64,000 nt of DNA from NCBI GenBank assembly GCA_003013855.2, contig PVNU02003892.1, positions 620,001 to 684,000 of the forward strand, read 5' to 3'. Below the pieces are notes generated by a model, which did not search any database, was not told the origin of the DNA, and worked only from the letters and a program-made list of their open reading frames with translations. Below are positions 58,703-64,000 of this stretch, in pieces (position 1 is the stretch's first letter; every line of letters begins with the position of its first letter). A program made the translations under genes and the position numbers. Origin of the DNA: Liriodendron chinense (taxonomy: Eukaryota > Streptophyta > Magnoliopsida > Magnoliales > Magnoliaceae).

Positions 58703-60147
58703 ATGACATTAGGCATGAGGTTCGACATAGAGAAGTATTCAGGGAAAAATAATTTTGAACTTTGGAAGGTGAAGATGAAAGGCCTTCTAGTTCAACAGGG
58801 ATTACAAGATGCGCTCCTTGGAGAGCTACCAGAAGCTATAAAAGAAGGAGAATGGAAGAAGATTGATAAAAAGGCTAATGTCTCAATCCAGTTGTGCCTA
58901 GCAGATGAGGTCCTATATAACGCCATGAAAGAGAAGAATGCAGCTGCAACATGGGCGAAGTTGGAGAATATATATGCCAAGAAATCTCTTGAAAATCAGC
59001 ATATACTTGAAGCTTCAGTTGTACAATCTGAGGATGATGGATGTGGCCGATGATGAGAGCCACATCAGCAATTTTAATAGGCTTATTTGCAAGTTGATGG
59101 ATGTAGATGAGCCGATGAAGGACAAGGATCAAGCGTTTATCTTGTTGAATTCTCCTCCAGAATCATATGAGTCGCTCAATGACTCTTTGTACGCAGGTAG
59201 GGAGACTATTGGCGTAGAAACCGTTATCTCAGCCATTCAGGCGAAGGCGATGAGAAGGAAAAGCGGCGGCGTGGGTCCCTCTACTAATGAGGCACTGGTT
59301 ATGAGGGGGAGGAATTCTGAGTAGGGTGGAGGATCTCCTTCATCGAGATCTAAATCAAAAGGCAAGTGGAGGCACAAGGTGAGATGCCGTAATTGTGGGG
59401 AAGAAGGTCATGTGAAGAGGAATTGTTCGAATCCAGGGAAAATGCAGGGAGAGATCTGGAGATTCTTCTAAGGAAGGAACCAATATTATAGAGGACGCTG
59501 GTGACGGTTGTGATGTATTGACTGTATTCGGCATAGAGCCTCTTGGTGGAGAGTGGCTCTTGGATTCAGGGGCATCATGTCATGTATGTCCTGACCGAAG
59601 TTCATTCATGTCATATAAGGAGTATGATGGTGGATCGGTGTTTGTGGGCGATGGCTACACTCGCAATGTAGTAGGGATTGGTTCAGTTCGTATTAGGATG
59701 TTCGATGGAGTCGAACGGATCCTTGATAGTGTGAAGCATGTCCCTAAGATGAAGAGGAATGTGATATCTCTTGGTGCACTCGTGGCAAAATGGTGCAGGT
59801 TCATCGGCTACGATCGGTATTGTAAAGTGATGAAGGGAGCACGCATGATGATCAAGGCACGAAGGTGCGATAATCTTTACAAGGTGATCAGGAGCACTAT
59901 TTATGGTGGAGCTGCGGGATTGGCAGCGGGATCAGCAGCGGGATCCACAGTTGCTCAAGTATGGCAAGAGAAAAAGGGCAACATGGGAAGAGCAACAAGG
60001 CGTGTGAAGCGACAAGACTATAATGATGCAAGGATAGAGTCGATGGGGTATGAGAAGCGACGAGACTATAATGATGACGAAGTAGAGGTGGAAATTGTGC
60101 GTGGCCAGGAGGTGCATGGTGATTTGAGTCGTGGTGGAGTTTGTTAG
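58703..60147 (+). pseudogene. gag-protease copy 1
   Basis: Starts MTLGMRFDIEKYSGKNN, a copia (Tnt1-like) gag. A one-base insertion near 58998 relative to copy 2 shifts the frame. A TAG at 59322 stands where copy 2 has CAG. The zinc knuckle CRNCGEEGHVKRNC lies near 59384, and the protease signature LLDSGASCHVCPD near 59550. The frame continues into a shortened pre-integrase part (QVWQEKKGNMGRA) and then an unfamiliar charged tail (KRRDYNDDEVEVEIVRG) ending TAG at 60145, just inside LTR 2. Confidence 0.88.
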
Positions 60148-60703
60148 AAAACGGACATCTCAAATTAATTACACAGAGGCCACCGGCCGGTTGGTGGGGG
60201 TGTCCGACCGGCCGGCCACAGTAGAGGCCCAGGCAGCAACGCTGCTGTGCAGTTTTTTGCCTATCCGACCGGTCCGCAGTCTCCTTGTACAACACGGTTT
60301 CTTACGCGGTTTGTGCGTAAGAGGTTTCTAAATCCATTTTTCTTCCTATTTAAAGTGTAGATACGGGATTATAGGGTTAAAGGGTTGCAAAGGGGATTGA
60401 GGGAGCTCCTAGGTGAGAGAAAGAGCTTGGAGAATAGGGTTTTCTTCTTAGGTAAGCTTGAGATTTCTCTTGTGGGCTTGGCTTTTGGGTCTTGAGTTCC
60501 ATCTCTTGTAACTTCTGATATTATAGTGGATTAATGTCGTTTTGTGCCGTGGTTTTTTACCCGTGAGGGGTTTTTCCACATTAAAATCGGATTGTCTATG
60601 TGTGGGTGATTGCATGCATTGTGATTGCATTGTGTGGCTTGTTTGATTGAATTTGTTGTTTGTGTTAGGCTTTGCTTCCGCTGTCGGCCCTCCTATCCCA
60701 ACA
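60142..60703 (+). repeat. LTR 2 of tandem gag-protease element
   Basis: 562 bp, TGTTAGAAAACGG to TATCCCAACA. It is shorter than LTR 1 because part of the GACCGG word block is missing (60180-60270). Primer-binding TGGTATCAGAGC follows at 60706. Confidence 0.92.
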
Positions 60704-60759
60704 ACTGGTATCAGAGCGATTGTTGGGGTGTAGCAGAAATTCGAATCTGAGACAAGAGC

Positions 60760-62056
60760 ATGGCATTAGACATGAGGTTCGACATAGAGAAGTATTCGGG
60801 GAAAAAAAAATTGAACTTTGGAAGGTGAAGATGAAAGGCCTTCTAGTTCAGCAAGGATTACAAGATGCGCTCCTTGGAGAGCGATCAGAAGCTGTAAAAG
60901 AAGGAGAGTGGAAGAAGAACGATAACAAGGCCAATGTCTCAATCCAGTTGTGCCTGACAGATGATCATGTATAACATTATGAAAGAGAAGACTGCGGCTG
61001 CAACATGGGCGAAGTTGGAGAATATCTATGCGAAGAAATCTCTTGAAAATCGCATATACTTGAAGCTTCAGTTGTACAATTTGAGGATGACGGAGGGGGC
61101 CGATGTTGAGAGCCACATCAGCAATTTTAATAGGCTTATTTGCAAGTTGATGGATGTAGATGAGCCGATGAAGGACGATGATCTTTATCCTGTTGAATTC
61201 TCTTCCAGAATCATATGAGTCGCTCAAGGACTCTTTGTGTGGAGGTAGGGAGACTATTGGCGTAGAAACCGTTATCTCAGCCCTTCAGGAGAAGGCGATG
61301 AGAAGGAAAATCGGCCGCGTGGGTCCCTCTACTGATGAGGCACTGGTTATGAGGGGAAGAAATTCTGAGCAGGGTGGATGATCTCCTTCATCGAGATCTA
61401 AATCAAAAGGCAAGTGGAGGCACAAGGTGAGATGCTGAAATTGTGGGGAAGAAGGTCATGTGAAGAGGGATTGTTCAAATTCCGAGAAAAGGTAGGAGAG
61501 ATCTGGAGATTCTTCTAAGGAAGGAACCAATACTATAGAGGACGGTGGTGACGGTTGTGATGTATTGACTGTATCCGGCACAGAGCCTCTTTGTGGAGAG
61601 CGGCTCTTGGATTCAGGGGCATCATGTCATGTATGTCCTGACCGAAGTTCATTCATGTCATATAAGGAGTATGATGGTGGATCGGTGTTTGTGGGCGATG
61701 GCTACACTCGCAATGTAGTAGGGATTGATTCGGTGCTCATTAAGATGTTCGATGGAGTCGAACGGATCCTTGAAAGTGTGAAGCATGTCCTTGAGATGAA
61801 GAGGAATGTGATATCTCTTGGTACACTCGAGGCGAAAGGGTGCAAGTTCATCGGCTGCGATCGGTATTGTAAAGTGGTGAAGGGAGCACACATGATGATC
61901 AAGGCACGAAGGTGCGATAATCTTTACAAGGTGATCGGGAGCACTATTCATGGTGGAGCTGCGGGATTGGCAGCGGGATCCACAGTTGCTCAAGTGTGGC
62001 AAGAGAAAAAGGGTCACATGGGAAGAGCAACAAGGTGTGTGAAGATGCATGGATAG
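60760..62056 (+). pseudogene. gag-protease copy 2
   Basis: Same layout as copy 1. One base is missing in the A run near 60805 and two bases near 60963, which together restore the frame; more bases are missing near 61175. It lacks the copy 1 insertion near 58998 and the copy 1 TAG. It has its own TGA within the zinc knuckle (near 61427) and a TGA near 61379. The protease signature LLDSGASCHVCPD is near 61605. The frame ends at 62056. Confidence 0.88.
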
Positions 62057-62160
62057 AGTCGATGGGGCATGAGAAGCGACGGGACTGTAATGATGACGAA
62101 GTAGAGGTGGAAATTGTGCGTGGCCAGGAGGTGCATGGTGATTTGAGTTGTGGTGGAGCT

Positions 62161-62697
62161 TGTTGGAAAACAGACGTCTCAAATCAATTACACAGAGGCC
62201 ACCGGCCGGCCATAGTGGAGGCCCAGGCAGCAACGCTGCCGTGCAATTTTTTGCCCATCCGACCGGTCGGCCGACCGGTCGATAGGGGTGTCCAGCCGGT
62301 CGGCAGTCTCCTTGTACAACATGGTTTCTTGCGCGGTTTGCACGAAAGAGGTTTCTAAATCCGTTTTTCTTCCTATTTAAGGTGTAGATACGAGATTTGA
62401 GGGTTAAAGGGTTGCAAAGAGGATTGAGGGAGTTCCTAGGTGAGAGAAAGAGCTTGGAGAACAGTATTTTCTTCTTGAGTAAGCTTGTGATTTCTCTTGT
62501 GGGATTGGGTTTTAGGTCTTGGGTTCCATCTCTTGTAACTTCTGATATTATAGTGAATTGGTGTCGCTTTGTGTTTTTTACCCGTGAGAGGTTTTTCCAC
62601 GTTAAAATCAAATTTTCTATATGTGGGTGATTGCATGCATCGTGATTACATTGTGTAGCTTGTTTGATTGAATTTGTTGTTTGTGTTCGGCTTTGCT
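62161..62697 (+). repeat. LTR 3 of tandem gag-protease element, 3' end lost
   Basis: Starts TGTTGGAAAACAGACG and matches LTR 1 and 2 to GTTCGGCTTTGCT, then departs before the expected CCAACA end. Confidence 0.88.
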
Positions 62698-62810
62698 CCC
62701 CTACCCATGACCTCGTATTCAAATGAGTCGATCTTCACTCACCCTAACACTTGAGTTAAGGATCCGGTATTACTAATAAATAAATGTAAATCATTTACCA
62801 CCATATAAAC

Positions 62811-63340
62811 AACCCTTTACTTGGCTCCCGAGTTGCATACGGATTCTTGGACAGCGACCAGCCGATCAGGACTCTCCGTTGGGTCACACCCAACCTCATC
62901 AAACGAGGCAGAGGATCCTAGCTATCAAAAAGTTGGCCTTCTTTCGTTACAACCATTCCAATTTTCAAGCCATGGAGGGGATGGTTAGGATCATCCAGTC
63001 AAAATATTTCTTTACAACCAATGGTAGGCCATGAGGCCCATCAGGTGGATGGTATGAGGTGTTGGGTTTTCACAAATTTCAGTCAATTCATTTTCTTTAC
63101 TATTCATCAGATGGTTAGAATCGTGCAATCAAGTGCGAAACTTTTAGCATGGAATACTATGTGAGGATTAACCCTAATGGACGGTCATGATCAATGGTAG
63201 GACTGTGTACCTGTTCCTATGCAACTAATAGCACTATAACTTACAGTGCACTTTAGAGCACTGGACAATTTCTCCCATTTAATTAAATACCAGATTTATT
63301 TTCTGCCTCACCATCTTTATCCTCAGCATTATTGCCCGCT
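62811..63340. other. Upstream region of dynein light chain gene, nothing recognised
   Basis: Single-copy looking sequence without element ends; it may hold distal promoter elements of the gene at 63613. Confidence 0.4.
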
Positions 63341-63349
63341 TGAAACGTG

Positions 63350-63355
63350 TATATA

Positions 63356-63356
<1 letters not shown>
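63350..63356 (+). promoter_or_regulatory. TATA box of the dynein light chain gene
   Basis: TATATAA lies just before the GA-rich leader and about 257 bases before the start codon. No other good TATA sequence lies nearer. Confidence 0.6.
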
Positions 63357-63359
<3 letters not shown>

Positions 63360-63386
<27 letters not shown>

Positions 63387-63463
63387 TCGATTTCTGTGTT
63401 TTCGGATAGAGAAGGTGAAAATCCCATCTGGGTTTTTCTCATTTATCCGAATAGTGCGAGTCC

Positions 63464-63498
<35 letters not shown>

Positions 63499-63579
63499 TT
63501 CTGAGAGAGCGGAGAGATTTGTGTGTTCTCGGATAGAAAAGGTGAAAATCCCATCTGGGTTTTGTTCATTTATCTGAAT

Positions 63580-63612
<33 letters not shown>
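63360..63612 (+). repeat. GA-rich leader with 127-bp tandem duplication
   Basis: (GA)n tracts at about 63360-63386, 63464-63488 and 63583-63606 alternate with two copies of a 64-bp piece (GGATAGAGAAGGTGAAAATCC at 63404 and GGATAGAAAAGGTGAAAATCC at 63531). It lies between the TATA box and the start codon, so it probably forms the 5' untranslated region and may bind GAGA-binding (BBR/BPC) factors. Confidence 0.8.
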
Positions 63613-63613
<1 letters not shown>

Positions 63614-64000
63614 TGTTGGAAGGGAAAGCTCTAGTCCAAGACACAGACATGCCAGTGAAGATGCAGCTCCAAGCCATGACCTCTGCTTCTCAAGCTCTCG
63701 ACCTCTATGATGTTCTCGATTGCAAAAGCATTGCTGCCCACATCAAAAAGGTATTCCCAAAAACTGACATTTCACCCCCAAAAATTGATACTTCCACCCA
63801 ACACCCCACAAGCGTTATTTTTCCATTACTTCTAAAATCCTATATCCAACTCATCTCTGTTGAGGTGGAAATATCAAGTTATTGCGGGTGGAAATATCAT
63901 CTCCTGAAAAAGAAAAAAGACAAACCCATACATTCTTGCAATTTTTCTCACATATAGCCAAAAATCTGTGTAGGAATTCGACAAAAAATATGGGTCTGGT
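63613..64000 (+). CDS. LC8-type dynein light chain, first two exons (cut by window)
   Basis: LC8 (DYNLL) proteins are small dimeric hub proteins that bind short motifs in partner proteins; land plants without dynein heavy chains still keep them. Exon 1 is 63613-63750 (46 codons): MLEGKALVQDTDMP, then MTSASQALDLYDVLDCKS and IAAHIKK. The intron 63751-63973 has GT and TAG ends. Exon 2 starts at 63974 in frame with EFDKKYGSG, the well known LC8 segment, and runs off the window after nine codons. The start is the first ATG after the GA-rich leader and gives the usual MLEGKA beginning. About 37 more residues are expected beyond the window. Confidence 0.93.

Larger units (their letters stand above)
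58048..62697 (+). mobile_element. Tandem non-autonomous copia array: LTR-gag/PR-LTR-gag/PR-LTR
   Basis: Three LTRs (58048-58646, 60142-60703, 62161-62697) alternate with two ~1.5-kb internal parts that both encode gag, zinc knuckle and protease but no integrase, reverse transcriptase or RNase H. The third LTR lacks its last ~30 bases. Such an array can arise by unequal recombination between LTRs of two copies. The internal content fits the class called TR-GAG, here with a protease as well. No target duplication was found. Confidence 0.88.
57115..62810. mobile_element. PIF/Harbinger-like MITE split by LTR elements
   Basis: The left end AGGGTTGTTTGGATGGTGGTAA (after TTA) and the right end TTACCACCATATAAACAACCCT (before TTA) are inverted copies. 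The part between 57232 and about 62698 is foreign LTR sequence. TTA duplications fit PIF/Harbinger. Confidence 0.65.

Noticed and set aside
61658..62722. 354-codon minus-strand open frame
   Set aside because: It is antisense to the gag-protease copy 2 and LTR 3; the sense strand has the real domains.
1..64000. CRISPR arrays, bacterial operons, defence islands
   Set aside because: The window is plant nuclear DNA; all regular repeats seen are microsatellites, coding repeats or transposon parts.

Overview
This is nuclear DNA of a flowering plant. Genes are intron-rich, introns obey GT/AG, and the space between genes is packed with nested LTR retrotransposons, LINE pieces and small DNA transposons. 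The commonest repeat is a foldback element built around phrases such as GTGGACCACACCA, GTTTCCTGTGGTGTGG and ATGGACGG(C/T)GTGGAT. From memory this family is typical of magnoliid trees (Lauraceae/Magnoliaceae type), so a magnoliid is my best guess, but that is recollection and not shown by the sequence alone.

Only two cellular genes are supported. (1) A La-type RNA-binding protein (La1-like) on the plus strand, ten coding exons from 773 to 17572, 546 codons. Its 16.8 kb span is mostly introns. Intron 4 (4620-13370) holds LINE debris, a hAT-type element inside a LINE, and a PIF/Harbinger-like MITE carrying another element. Exon 7 carries an in-frame 36-bp tandem repeat that lengthens an acidic linker. 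(2) The 5' end of an LC8-type dynein light chain gene (63613 to window end), with a duplicated GA-rich leader. No tRNA, rRNA or CRISPR was seen.

Layout: 1-618 hAT end plus foldback element at the La promoter; 773-17572 La gene; 17.6-25 kb foldback and hAT elements; 25091-36231 a decayed Ty1/copia element (perfect 5-bp target duplication) split by a younger, nearly intact copia element (25575-31290); 36.2-46 kb a dense cluster of foldback elements, one hAT, one SINE and one palindromic MITE; 46.8-51.6 kb a rearranged gag-only LTR element on the minus strand with an inverted LTR pair and a solo LTR inside it; 51.9-55.2 kb a foldback element split by a hAT element and a 2.2-kb solo LTR; 56-57.2 kb foldback remnants and a 118-bp tandem duplication; 57.2-62.8 kb a Harbinger-like MITE split by a solo LTR and a tandem LTR-gag-protease-LTR-gag-protease-LTR array; 62.8-64 kb the dynein light chain promoter and first exons.

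The two cellular genes are not functionally linked as far as can be seen. The interest lies in the La repeat expansion, the gag-protease tandem array whose two copies record each other's mutations, the foldback family with 9-bp target duplications, and CpG-rich palindromic blocks inside unrelated LTRs. I found no defence system or other previously undescribed gene system.
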